Assembly: GCA_045593325.1 (NCBI GenBank) | Contig: JAZNWL010000008.1 | Location: 8,928 to 72,927, forward strand | Source: UMGS1484 sp045593325 | GTDB taxonomy: Bacteria; Bacillota; Clostridia; Oscillospirales; Acutalibacteraceae | DNA length: 64,000 nt | Direction of reading: 5' to 3' | In this document: one piece after another, positions 34,898 through 43,328 of the stretch | How positions within the stretch are numbered: the first letter of the stretch is position 1 | Layout: every line of letters starts with the position of its first letter | The notes under the pieces: model-generated | What the model saw: the letters and a program-made list of their open reading frames with translations, nothing else | Told to the model about the DNA's origin: nothing | Database searches by the model: none | Program-made: the position numbers and the translations under genes

Positions 34898-37800
34898 TGC
34901 CATTTGACAGTTCCATTAAAAAGGTTATGGTGATCGGTTCCGGTCCCATTGTAATCGGTCAGGCCGCTGAATTCGACTATGCAGGCGCTCAGGCTTGCCG
35001 TGTACTGAAAGAAGCAGGGGTAAACGTTGTTCTGGTAAACTCCAACCCCGCCACCATTATGACCGATAAGGCTTTGGCAGATGAAATTTACTTGGAACCT
35101 CTCACCGCCGAAACCATTAAACGGATCATTGAAAAAGAAAAACCCGACAGTTTGCTGGCAGGCCTTGGGGGACAAACCGGGCTGACCATTGCCATGCAAC
35201 TGAATAAAGAAGGGTTCCTGGAAAAACAAGGGGTACGCTTGATTGGTACCAACTGTGAAGCCATTGACAAAGCCGAAGACCGCCAGATGTTTAAAGACAC
35301 CATGGATGAGATCGGCGAACCCTGTATTCCTTCGGACATTGCGGAAGATATTCAAACTGCTTTAGATATTGCCGAAAAGATCGGGTATCCCGTCATTGTT
35401 CGTCCCGCCTTTACCCTGGGTGGTTCCGGCGGCGGTGTGGCTTACAACGTAGACGAACTGAAAATTATCGCCAAAAGCGGGTTAGACGCTTCTCCCATCA
35501 CCCAGATTCTGGTAGAACGGTATATCTGGGGCTGGAAGGAAATTGAGTTTGAAACCATGCGGGATGCCGCCGGCAACGCCATTGCGGTATGCTCCATGGA
35601 AAACTTCGACCCCGTTGGGATTCACACCGGGGACAGTATCGTAGTTGCTCCTGCCCTGACCCTTTCTCCCAAAGAATACAATATGTTACGGGATGCTTCC
35701 TTAAACATTGTAAACGCCCTGGGCATTGTGGGGGGCTGTAACTGCCAATTTGCTTTGAATCCCGACAGTTTTGAATATGCGGTAATCGAAGTAAACCCCC
35801 GTGTTTCCCGTTCCTCCGCTTTGGCTTCCAAAGCCACAGGGTATCCCATCGCCAAGATTACCACCAAAATCGCTTTGGGTTACACCCTGGACGAAATTCA
35901 AAACGACATTACCGGTAAGACTTACGCTTCCTTTGAACCCACTGTAGACTACTGTGTTCTGAAATTTCCCAAATGGCCCTTTGAAAAATTCGTTGGTTCC
36001 AGCAGAAAACTGGGCACCCAAATGAAAGCCACCGGGGAAGTGATGAGCATTGGTAATTCCTTTGAAATGGCTTTGATGAAAGCCATTCGGGGTGCGGAAA
36101 TTTCTTTGGACACCTTAAACGCCAAACCGGTGGATGACCGTGACGTTCTTGACCGCCTGGGCGATATGGACGACCGCCGTATTTTCACCATCTTTGAAGC
36201 CTTGAAACAGGGTGTTTCCATGGATGAAATTTACGAAATCACCCGCATCGACCGTTGGTTCCTTTCCAAGTTGCAAAACCTGGTGGATTTTGAAAAATCC
36301 ATTGAAAAGGGTCTGACCGATGAACAATATTTCAGAGGCAAACAGTTGGGGTATCCCGACAAGGCGTTAACCAGACTTTCCGGCAGAACCGATTTGCCCG
36401 GAGCAGAAATGGTTTACAAAATGGTGGACACCTGCGCCGCTGAATTTGGTGCGGTTCACCCCTACTTTTACTCCACTTACGACAAATATTGCGAAGCCAG
36501 AGCCTTTAAAGACCAAAACAAACCCACCATTATGGTATTGGGTTCCGGCCCCATCCGCATTGGGCAAGGCATTGAGTTCGACTATTCTTCGGTTCACTGC
36601 GTATGGAATCTGAAAGAATTGGGATACGACGTGGTCATTGTCAACAACAACCCCGAAACCGTATCCACCGACTATGACACTGCCGACAAACTCTACTTTG
36701 AACCCCTCACCGAAGAAGATGTAATGAACATCATCAAGGTGGAAAAACCCATTGGGGTTGTAGTGGCATTCGGTGGTCAAACTGCCATTAAGTTGACCCA
36801 ATTCCTGGATGAAAATAACATTCAGATCTTGGGGACTTCTGCCGAAGGCATTGACGTTGCCGAAGACCGTGAACGGTTTGATGCTTTGTTGGAACGCTTC
36901 AACATCAAACGTCCCAAGGGCATGGGGGTCAACACCCTGGAAGAAGCCCTGGAAGCCGCCAACGGTTTGGGATATCCGGTACTGCTCCGTCCTTCTTACG
37001 TTATCGGCGGTCAGAACATGAAAATTGTTCACGACGATGAAGAAGTTCGGGTTTACATGGAACGGATTCTTTCCCAAGGCATTGACAACCCCGTTCTGGT
37101 GGACAAGTACATGATGGGCACCGAAATCGAAGTGGACGTCATCTCCGACGGGAAAGACGTTCTGATTCCCGGGGTTATGCAACACATTGAACGGGCCGGG
37201 GTTCACAGCGGTGACTCCATCGCCGTATATCCCCCTTACAACATCAATGATAAAATGATGAAAACCGTGGTGGAATGTTCCCAGCAGTTGGCACTTGCCA
37301 TGGGCACCAAGGGGCTTGTAAACATTCAATATCTCATTTACCAAAATGAATTGTACGTAATCGAAGTAAACCCCCGTGCTTCCCGTACGGTACCTTACAT
37401 CAGCAAGGTGACAGGGGTTCCCATGGTTGACCTGGCAACCCGGGTCATGATTGGAGAACCGCTGAAAGACATGGGCTACGGCACCGGGCTTTACCGCACG
37501 CCCCCCTACTTCACCGTTAAGGTTCCTGTATTCTCCTTTGAAAAATTAACCGATGCCAACTCTTACCTTGGCCCTGAAATGAAATCCACCGGGGAAGTTC
37601 TGGGCATTGGGAAAACCTTGAATGAAGCCTTGTTTAAAGGGCTGACCTCTGCCGGGATGAAGATTCAACCCGCCATGCAGGCAGGCAAACCCACCGGGGT
37701 ATTTATCAGCGTTGACCGTTACGACCAACTGGAAATCATTGCCCTTGCCAAGAAGTTGGATGACTTAGGGTTTACCCTGTATGCCACCCCCGAAACCGCC

Positions 37801-38931
37801 CAGTCCATTGGTCGGCTGGGTATCGACGTGGAAATTGTCAGCGGCATTAAGAAGGAAGATAACCTGTGGCCTTTGATGGAAGAAGGCAAGATCGGGTACA
37901 TTATTTACACCGGGTCGTTGATGGACTCCAACGTAAACGATTACACCCGTTTGCACCGTCGGGCATTGCAACTTGCCATTCCTTGCTTTACCTCTTTGGA
38001 TACCGCCAATGCCATGGCAAACATCATTGCCAGTAAGTTCAACCAGGGTAACACCGAACTGGTGGACATCAACAACATGCGGTCCAAACGACAGGCTCTT
38101 AACTTCTACAAGATGGAAGCCACCGGGGACGATTACATTTTCATCAACAACTTCGGCGGCGAGATCACCTGCCCCGAATCCCTTTGCATCAGCCTTTGTG
38201 ACCGTCACACCGGCATTGGCGCCATTGGGATCGTTCTCATTGAACAATCCTTAATTGCCGATGCTAAAATGCGGATGTTCAACAGCGACGGCAGTGAAGG
38301 AAAAATGGCAGGGAACTGTATTCGTTGCGTTGCCAAATACCTGTACGACACCGGCATGGTTTCCAAAGAAGTTATGGAAATTGAAACCGCCAGCGGTGTG
38401 AAGAAATTACAGGTTTACACCAGCGATAATAAGGTTACCTTTGTCAGCGTTGGCATGGGCAAAGCCACTTTAGACCCTGCGGCTCTTCCCTGCACCCTGC
38501 AAAAAGAAAGTATTATCAACGTTCCCTACACCGTTGGGGACAAGGAATATGCCATCACCTGCGTTTCCATTGGGAATCCCCATTGCGTGGTCTTCACCGA
38601 TTACGTAGACGGAGTGAACATGAGCGAGGTTGGCCCCTTGTTTGAAAATGCTCCCATTTTCCCTGAACGCACCAACACCGAATTTATCCGCGTGGTCAAC
38701 GAAACCACCATTAAAATGCGGGTATACGAACGGGGCAACGGCGAAACCATGGCTTGTGGTACCGGGGCTTGCGCGGCAGTTGTGGCGGCTGTGGAAAACG
38801 GCTTCTGCCAGAAGGGTGTGGACGTTACCGTAAAGGTAAAAGGCGGTGACATGATCGTCAACTACACTGATGAAGGTATTACCCTGACCGGGGAAGCGAG
38901 ACTGGTGTTCCGTGGTTCCTTAGAATATTAA
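34897..38931 (+). CDS. carB: Carbamoyl-phosphate synthase large subunit fused to a diaminopimelate-epimerase-like domain
   Basis: A 1344-residue protein, ~275 longer than CarB. Residues 1-~545 and ~546-935 are the two ATP-grasp halves (VIGSGPIVIGQAAEFDYAG; VLGSGPIRIGQGIEFDYSS; both with VEVNPR-type metal motifs), ~936-1066 the MGS-like allosteric domain (GVFISVDRYDQ ... YTGSLMDSNVNDYTRLHRRA). From residue ~1069 (FYKMEATGDDYIFINNF) a complete DapF fold follows: RHTGIGAIGIVLIEQS, FNSDGSEGKMAGN, SIGNPHCVVF and ERGNGETMACGTGACAA. The second catalytic Cys (Cys1287) is present; at the first Cys position (normally M-C-G-N) there is Ala1138, and Cys1141 lies three residues on in GNCIRC. The reading frame is open throughout and the junction falls exactly at the usual CarB C-terminus. 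Both activities are plausible; the DapF domain may have shifted chemistry or be inactive. Confidence 0.93.
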   Translation: MPFDSSIKKVMVIGSGPIVIGQAAEFDYAGAQACRVLKEAGVNVVLVNSNPATIMTDKALADEIYLEPLTAETIKRIIEKEKPDSLLAGLGGQTGLTIAMQLNKEGFLEKQGVRLIGTNCEAIDKAEDRQMFKDTMDEIGEPCIPSDIAEDIQTALDIAEKIGYPVIVRPAFTLGGSGGGVAYNVDELKIIAKSGLDASPITQILVERYIWGWKEIEFETMRDAAGNAIAVCSMENFDPVGIHTGDSIVVAPALTLSPKEYNMLRDASLNIVNALGIVGGCNCQFALNPDSFEYAVIEVNPRVSRSSALASKATGYPIAKITTKIALGYTLDEIQNDITGKTYASFEPTVDYCVLKFPKWPFEKFVGSSRKLGTQMKATGEVMSIGNSFEMALMKAIRGAEISLDTLNAKPVDDRDVLDRLGDMDDRRIFTIFEALKQGVSMDEIYEITRIDRWFLSKLQNLVDFEKSIEKGLTDEQYFRGKQLGYPDKALTRLSGRTDLPGAEMVYKMVDTCAAEFGAVHPYFYSTYDKYCEARAFKDQNKPTIMVLGSGPIRIGQGIEFDYSSVHCVWNLKELGYDVVIVNNNPETVSTDYDTADKLYFEPLTEEDVMNIIKVEKPIGVVVAFGGQTAIKLTQFLDENNIQILGTSAEGIDVAEDRERFDALLERFNIKRPKGMGVNTLEEALEAANGLGYPVLLRPSYVIGGQNMKIVHDDEEVRVYMERILSQGIDNPVLVDKYMMGTEIEVDVISDGKDVLIPGVMQHIERAGVHSGDSIAVYPPYNINDKMMKTVVECSQQLALAMGTKGLVNIQYLIYQNELYVIEVNPRASRTVPYISKVTGVPMVDLATRVMIGEPLKDMGYGTGLYRTPPYFTVKVPVFSFEKLTDANSYLGPEMKSTGEVLGIGKTLNEALFKGLTSAGMKIQPAMQAGKPTGVFISVDRYDQLEIIALAKKLDDLGFTLYATPETAQSIGRLGIDVEIVSGIKKEDNLWPLMEEGKIGYIIYTGSLMDSNVNDYTRLHRRALQLAIPCFTSLDTANAMANIIASKFNQGNTELVDINNMRSKRQALNFYKMEATGDDYIFINNFGGEITCPESLCISLCDRHTGIGAIGIVLIEQSLIADAKMRMFNSDGSEGKMAGNCIRCVAKYLYDTGMVSKEVMEIETASGVKKLQVYTSDNKVTFVSVGMGKATLDPAALPCTLQKESIINVPYTVGDKEYAITCVSIGNPHCVVFTDYVDGVNMSEVGPLFENAPIFPERTNTEFIRVVNETTIKMRVYERGNGETMACGTGACAAVVAAVENGFCQKGVDVTVKVKGGDMIVNYTDEGITLTGEARLVFRGSLEY

Positions 38932-38973
38932 TAGACTACCGATAATAGTACACGAACCATTATAACCAAAGGA

Positions 38974-39002
38974 AAAGGGGCGGTTTTCACCGTCCCTTTT
39001 TT
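38974..39002 (+). terminator. Terminator of the arginine operon
   Basis: AAAGGGGCGGT and ACCGTCCCTTT pair around a TTTC loop (one G-U), followed by TTTTTT. Just before it, at 38935-38965, lies a degenerate copy of the 3'-flanking motif (AGACTACCGATAA). Confidence 0.85.
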
Positions 39003-39013
39003 AGGATATTATC

Positions 39014-39388
39014 ATGAAATGGAATACAACCCGTAAAACTCTCATAACTGTATATTGTATTATAGGGGGCGTGGGGCTCTTCTACCTGTTATTTATGATC
39101 ATTACAGGTCACGGGCTCCCCTGCTATTACCGGCTATTTACCGGCAAGCCCTGTCCCTTTTGCGGGTTTTCCCGCATGTTCTTTGCCTTTGCCAAGGGGG
39201 ACCTGACAGGGGCCTTTGCCCATCATCCCGTAGGGGCGGTGTTACTTCCCCTTTGGGTGGGGGTTTCGGCACTTCTTTTTTGGGGCAAACCCAAATGGGT
39301 GGGCAAACCTGCCTTTCTGTATTCCCTGCTTTGTATTTCTGTGTTGGCGGTGCTCATTTACGGATTCTTACGAAACGGAACCCTGTAA
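39014..39388 (+). CDS. DUF2752 membrane protein
   Basis: A 124-residue protein with three membrane segments and the family motif GKPCPFCGFSRMFFAFAKGDL followed by AFAHHPVGAV (Cys-Pro-x-Cys-Gly ... Gly-Asp ... Ala). The function of DUF2752 is unknown; the two cysteines are conserved in the family. It stands between the arginine-operon terminator and a separate promoter. Confidence 0.8.
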   Translation: MKWNTTRKTLITVYCIIGGVGLFYLLFMIITGHGLPCYYRLFTGKPCPFCGFSRMFFAFAKGDLTGAFAHHPVGAVLLPLWVGVSALLFWGKPKWVGKPAFLYSLLCISVLAVLIYGFLRNGTL

Positions 39389-39415
39389 AAAATATTGGTA
39401 TTTTGGAAAATTTCC

Positions 39416-39444
39416 TTGCATTGCGCTTCCCTTCGTGCTATACT
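39416..39444 (+). promoter_or_regulatory. Promoter of the zinc-ribbon gene
   Basis: TTGCAT (39416-39421), 17 bases, TATACT (39439-39444); GGAGG follows at 39471. Confidence 0.6.
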
Positions 39445-39483
39445 TTTTTTGTGATAAATTGTTGAAATTTGGAGGATATCGTT

Positions 39484-40170
39484 ATGTTTTGTACTCAATG
39501 CGGTGCCCAACAGGATGACAGTGCTTTGTTCTGTACTGTTTGCGGCGCTTCTCTTAAACAAGAAGAACCTGCTCCCGTGGCTGTGGAAGAACCTGCTCCC
39601 GTAGCAGAACCTGCTCCTGTTGCAGAACCTGCCCCTGTGGCTCAACCCGTTCCTGTGGCTCAACCCGCCCCTGCGGCTCAACCTGCCTCTGTGGCTGAAC
39701 CTGCTCCCGTGGCTCAACCTGTGCCCCCCGCACAGCCTGTTTACGAACAACCTGCTCAACCCTATGCAGGTCAACCTGTTCCCCCTGCACAGCCCGCTCC
39801 CATGGCTCAACCTGTGCCCCCTGCACAGCCTGTTTACGGGCAACCTGCTCAACCCTATGCAAGTCAGCCTGTTCCCCCTGTGCAACCCGCTGCTCCCGTT
39901 TACGGGCAACCCATGATGCAACAACCCAAAATCCCCGGCAAAGGTCTTGCCATTGCTTCTATGGTTTTGGGAATCATTTCTTTGGTAACCTTCTGGTGCT
40001 ATGGTTTCATTACCGGGATTCTGGCTTTGGTGTTCGGCGGCGTTGCCAAGAGCAAAGGGTATAAAGGCGGTATGGGTACTGCCGGTATCGTTTGCGGTGC
40101 CATCGCCATTGGTATCTGGCTGGTTATGTTCTTGATTGCCGGCTCTGCCGCATCCATCTTTGCTTTTTAA
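39484..40170 (+). CDS. Zinc-ribbon, Pro/Ala/Val-rich linker, DUF4190-type membrane protein
   Basis: A 228-residue protein in three parts: an N-terminal zinc ribbon (MFCTQCGAQ ... FCTVCGASL, four Cys), a ~110-residue low-complexity linker of repeated (A)EPAPVA / QPVPPAQPVYGQPAQ units, and a C-terminal domain with two membrane segments and GLAIASMVLGIISLVTF, LVFGGVAKSKGYKGGMG, typical of DUF4190. Such proteins are probably membrane-bound with the ribbon in the cytoplasm; the function is not known. The linker repeat is mirrored in DNA at ~39560-39905. Confidence 0.8.
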   Translation: MFCTQCGAQQDDSALFCTVCGASLKQEEPAPVAVEEPAPVAEPAPVAEPAPVAQPVPVAQPAPAAQPASVAEPAPVAQPVPPAQPVYEQPAQPYAGQPVPPAQPAPMAQPVPPAQPVYGQPAQPYASQPVPPVQPAAPVYGQPMMQQPKIPGKGLAIASMVLGIISLVTFWCYGFITGILALVFGGVAKSKGYKGGMGTAGIVCGAIAIGIWLVMFLIAGSAASIFAF

Positions 40171-40186
40171 ATTAAAAATTTATGGA

Positions 40187-40228
40187 AAGGACGCAAACTC
40201 AAAGATTTTGCGTCCTTCTTTCTTTTTA
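40187..40228 (+). terminator. Terminator of the zinc-ribbon gene
   Basis: AAGGACGCAAA and TTTTGCGTCCTT pair, followed by a T-rich run. Confidence 0.85.
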
Positions 40229-40257
40229 TTGACAGACAGCCTGCTTTTTTGTATCAT
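40229..40257 (+). promoter_or_regulatory. Promoter of the CotH-dockerin gene
   Basis: TTGACA (40229-40234), 17 bases, TATCAT (40252-40257); GAAGGAG follows nine bases before the ATG at 40285. Confidence 0.7.
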
Positions 40258-40284
40258 AAAGAAAAAGCCCTGAAGGAGTTTACT

Positions 40285-42222
40285 ATGAAACATCTGGTAT
40301 CCCTGTTCCTGGTTTGTTTACTGATCCTTTCCCCGATTGGCATTGTCCCCTTGGCGGAACCTTCCTCCTTGCCTGTCATCTCCATTACGCTGGACGGTGG
40401 CATGGCGGTGAGCAGCATCACCAAAGAGGTGCAGACCCCCGCTGTCTTTTCTATGGAAGGGGATGGAATTGAAGCCTTAACCGACCTGCCCATTACCATC
40501 AAGGGGCGGGGCAATTCCACCTGGAAACTACCCAAAAAGCCCTATCAGATCAAGTTTCAAACCAAAACCGACCTGCTGGGCATGGGGGCTTCCAAAAAGT
40601 GGATCTTGCTTGCCAATTATTGGGACAAGACCCACGTGAGAAACGCCATGATGTATTCCCTTGCCAACAAAATGAACGAGATTTTTTCGGTGGAATGTGA
40701 ATTTGTGGACGTGAACATCAACGGGCAATACCAGGGATGTTATCTCCTTTGTGAAAAAATCGAATTCGGCGGTCAGCGGATCGATGAAGAAACCACCATG
40801 GGGGCGGTGCTGATGGAACTGGAACAGCAATACCGCCATGCCACCGAAGGGTGCGCGGCCTGTATTATCACCAACAACGGCGTCCACGTGACCCTGAAGG
40901 AACCCGAGGTGGATGCCACCTTTACCCGGGCGGATTTTGACACCACCAAGGAACTGACCCGTACCAAGTTAAATCAAATAGAAACCGCCTTGACCCAGGG
41001 GTATGAGGTGTATTCCCAAATGATTGACGTGGACTCCTTTGTAGACTGGTACATTCAAAACGAACTTGCCAAAAACTACGATGCCGCTTTTGTGACCAGC
41101 AGTTTCTGTTATCTGGACAATCAGGGGATATTGCACATGGGCCCCGTGTGGGACGTGGACGTTTGTTTCGGCAATCAGGACGTAACTTACCCCAATTCCA
41201 CCGACAACGGACTGAACCATTATAACTACCGCTCTGACAAGGGGGCTTGGTATTTACAACTCTTTAAAGATCCCACCTTTGCTTCCCTGTTAAAAGCTCG
41301 CTGGCTGGAACTGATGCATAACGGCATGATCCAGGGAATGTTTCAAGACATTGACACCTTTACCGCCCGCATTGCAAAGTCTAAAGAAAAGGACGAAGCC
41401 CGTTGGCCTGCCGCCATGCGGGTGACCAGTGTTCGCAATCAAGGAACCGGCAACGGAGGAACTTCCTACTTCACTTTTGAGGAAGAGGTTGCCTACTTGA
41501 AAGAGTGGCTTCAAAAGCGGGTGGACTTTTTAAACAGCCAATGGAATGACTATGCCTTTTCAGGGCAAACCTACACCACCCTTGCCGCCACCACAGGGCA
41601 GAACGTTGCCGTAAGAAGCTACGGCACCACGGCAAACGGGGTATGGAAATGGAACAAGCAAGGGGCGGTAAACAAACCGGTTCGTTCCACCGCTCCCATT
41701 TTTCAGGATACTTTACATAGCGGGCAATATCTGGTGACTGCTCAATTTACCGCCACCCAAAGCAAAACCCAGGATGCCCTGGCGCTACGGCTGATGGGTT
41801 ACACCGCCGACGGGCAAGGATACCTGATCGACAGCACCATTGCCACCCACGTGACCTATGCCACCGCAGTGAAGGATGAACAAGGCTTTGGTACCCTGTA
41901 CTTTCCCCTTGACCTGACCGGATACCGATATGATTCTTACGCTATTGTGGCGGAGGTTCATTCTGCCGCAGGGAGTTTAGGAGAGATCACCCTGATGCAG
42001 TCCTCCGGGGCGCGGTTGGGGGACGTGACCCTGGACGGTAAGGTCAACGCCAAGGACGCTTTGGACGTACTGAAATTCGCCGTGGGCAAAACCATTTTGG
42101 ATGACACCCAACAAACCGCCGCCGAAGTAGACGGAATAGAGGGCATCAATGCCAAAGACGCTTTGGAGATCTTAAAATATGCCGTGGGGAAAATTTATCA
42201 ATTCCCCATTGAAATGAAATAA
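40285..42222 (+). CDS. Secreted CotH-domain protein with C-terminal type I dockerin
   Basis: A 645-residue protein with a signal peptide (HLVSLFLVCLLILSPIGIV), a CotH kinase-like domain (~35-400: IKGRGNSTWKLPKKPYQIKF, THVRNAMMYSLANKM, YLLCEKIEFGG, GPVWDVDVCFGN), a beta-rich region (~430-570) and a dockerin at ~585-640. The first dockerin repeat DVTLDGKVNAKDALDVLKFAVG has the full calcium loop; the second (GIEGINAKDALEILKYAVG) lacks some ligand positions. CotH is a protein kinase of spore coats; extracellular CotH-dockerin proteins are known in Ruminococcus-type bacteria. It may dock to a cell-surface scaffold; no cohesin gene is in the window. Confidence 0.88.
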   Translation: MKHLVSLFLVCLLILSPIGIVPLAEPSSLPVISITLDGGMAVSSITKEVQTPAVFSMEGDGIEALTDLPITIKGRGNSTWKLPKKPYQIKFQTKTDLLGMGASKKWILLANYWDKTHVRNAMMYSLANKMNEIFSVECEFVDVNINGQYQGCYLLCEKIEFGGQRIDEETTMGAVLMELEQQYRHATEGCAACIITNNGVHVTLKEPEVDATFTRADFDTTKELTRTKLNQIETALTQGYEVYSQMIDVDSFVDWYIQNELAKNYDAAFVTSSFCYLDNQGILHMGPVWDVDVCFGNQDVTYPNSTDNGLNHYNYRSDKGAWYLQLFKDPTFASLLKARWLELMHNGMIQGMFQDIDTFTARIAKSKEKDEARWPAAMRVTSVRNQGTGNGGTSYFTFEEEVAYLKEWLQKRVDFLNSQWNDYAFSGQTYTTLAATTGQNVAVRSYGTTANGVWKWNKQGAVNKPVRSTAPIFQDTLHSGQYLVTAQFTATQSKTQDALALRLMGYTADGQGYLIDSTIATHVTYATAVKDEQGFGTLYFPLDLTGYRYDSYAIVAEVHSAAGSLGEITLMQSSGARLGDVTLDGKVNAKDALDVLKFAVGKTILDDTQQTAAEVDGIEGINAKDALEILKYAVGKIYQFPIEMK

Positions 42223-42236
42223 GAATAGCATAAAAG

Positions 42237-42268
42237 AACCCCCAAATCTGAGATTTGGGGGCTGTTTT
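42237..42268. terminator. Shared terminator between CotH-dockerin and acyltransferase genes
   Basis: AACCCCCAAATCT and AGATTTGGGGG pair tightly between two converging genes, with a T-rich stretch on the plus side. Confidence 0.85.
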
Positions 42269-43316
42269 ATGCTTTTTTGGTTTTAAATAGCAAGGGATTG
42301 ATTTTAGCGATCAACAGATCGAAAAGGGTTGCCATCAGTACCGTGGCAAAGAAACAAATCACCAAGAAAAAGTAGGGCTGACCGGCAAATCCCAACTGTT
42401 TTAAAGCAATCATGGGAATCCGCTGGAGAATGAAGAAACTGAAAATGTGAGACCCAAACCAATCCAATATGGTACTGCGGATCTGCACCTTCATCATAAA
42501 TAGTACGATCACCAACACCGAAAGCAAATAAAAGGCAAGTTCTATCCCCCGATTGCCCACACGGTTTTGGGAGCAATACAAAAAGGCGGTCAGGGTAGCA
42601 ACAAAGGTTGTCATCCACAGCCCGTCGTTTTTCATCACCAGAGCATCCAGTTTGGGTTTCAGGTAGGAATATGCCATGCCCAAGGGGAAACACAAAAAGG
42701 TGTTATAAAAACGGGCGGGAAGCCACCCGGTTTTCATGAGTACCACCACGTATACCAAGGAAAGGGCACAAGTAAGCAGTACCCCCACAATTCGCCGTTT
42801 TCCAGCCAGCAGAAACGCCAAATACACAATGGCATACAACACAAAGGTGGCAAACAAATACCAGTTGCTGTTGCCCACCGAGGTCACCCCGGTGAATGCC
42901 AGCAAAGCATTTTTCAGGGTCATACTTTTGCCAACCGCCAAATTGGTAAGAATATATAAAATTACCACGATGGCAAATTGATACCACAACCCAAAAAAGC
43001 GGTTCCAGGGCAGGGCTTTTACGTAGGCTTTGCCCTTTTTACTGATGGATTCCATAATACCGTAGCCCGAAAAGAACAAATAGGTGACCACCACAATTTG
43101 CCCCAGGAAACTCCGCAAGGCAAAATAAGGGGAATCCAACGGTCCGTTCAGGGTGACGTACTGCACCCCGTGGCTGAAAAAGATCAGCACCGAAAAGATA
43201 GCGTTGACGGTGGTGGTGTTTTTGGGGCAAAGGTAATCTTCATAAAATTCGTTTTTCCCTTTGGCGGTCATACCGCCCACCACCAAAACCAGTAGAATAA
43301 AAATATAGATCAACAT
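42267..43316 (-). CDS. Membrane acyltransferase (acyltransferase 3 family)
   Basis: A 349-residue protein with about ten membrane segments. FFSHGVQYV near residue 48 carries the family's conserved His, and LFFSGYGIMES plus the loop NSNWYLFATFVLY fit the OafA/Acyl_transf_3 family, which adds acyl groups to surface sugars or lipids. It lies 12 bases downstream of the GH42-like gene and is probably cotranscribed with it. The substrate is not known. Confidence 0.75.
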   Translation of the reverse strand: MLIYIFILLVLVVGGMTAKGKNEFYEDYLCPKNTTTVNAIFSVLIFFSHGVQYVTLNGPLDSPYFALRSFLGQIVVVTYLFFSGYGIMESISKKGKAYVKALPWNRFFGLWYQFAIVVILYILTNLAVGKSMTLKNALLAFTGVTSVGNSNWYLFATFVLYAIVYLAFLLAGKRRIVGVLLTCALSLVYVVVLMKTGWLPARFYNTFLCFPLGMAYSYLKPKLDALVMKNDGLWMTTFVATLTAFLYCSQNRVGNRGIELAFYLLSVLVIVLFMMKVQIRSTILDWFGSHIFSFFILQRIPMIALKQLGFAGQPYFFLVICFFATVLMATLFDLLIAKINPLLFKTKKA

Positions 43317-43328
43317 AACAAAATTCCT

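Noticed and set aside
39560..39905. Regular DNA repeats that could suggest a CRISPR array
   Set aside because: The repeats are in frame and encode a Pro/Ala/Val-rich linker; there are no constant-length spacers and no cas genes.
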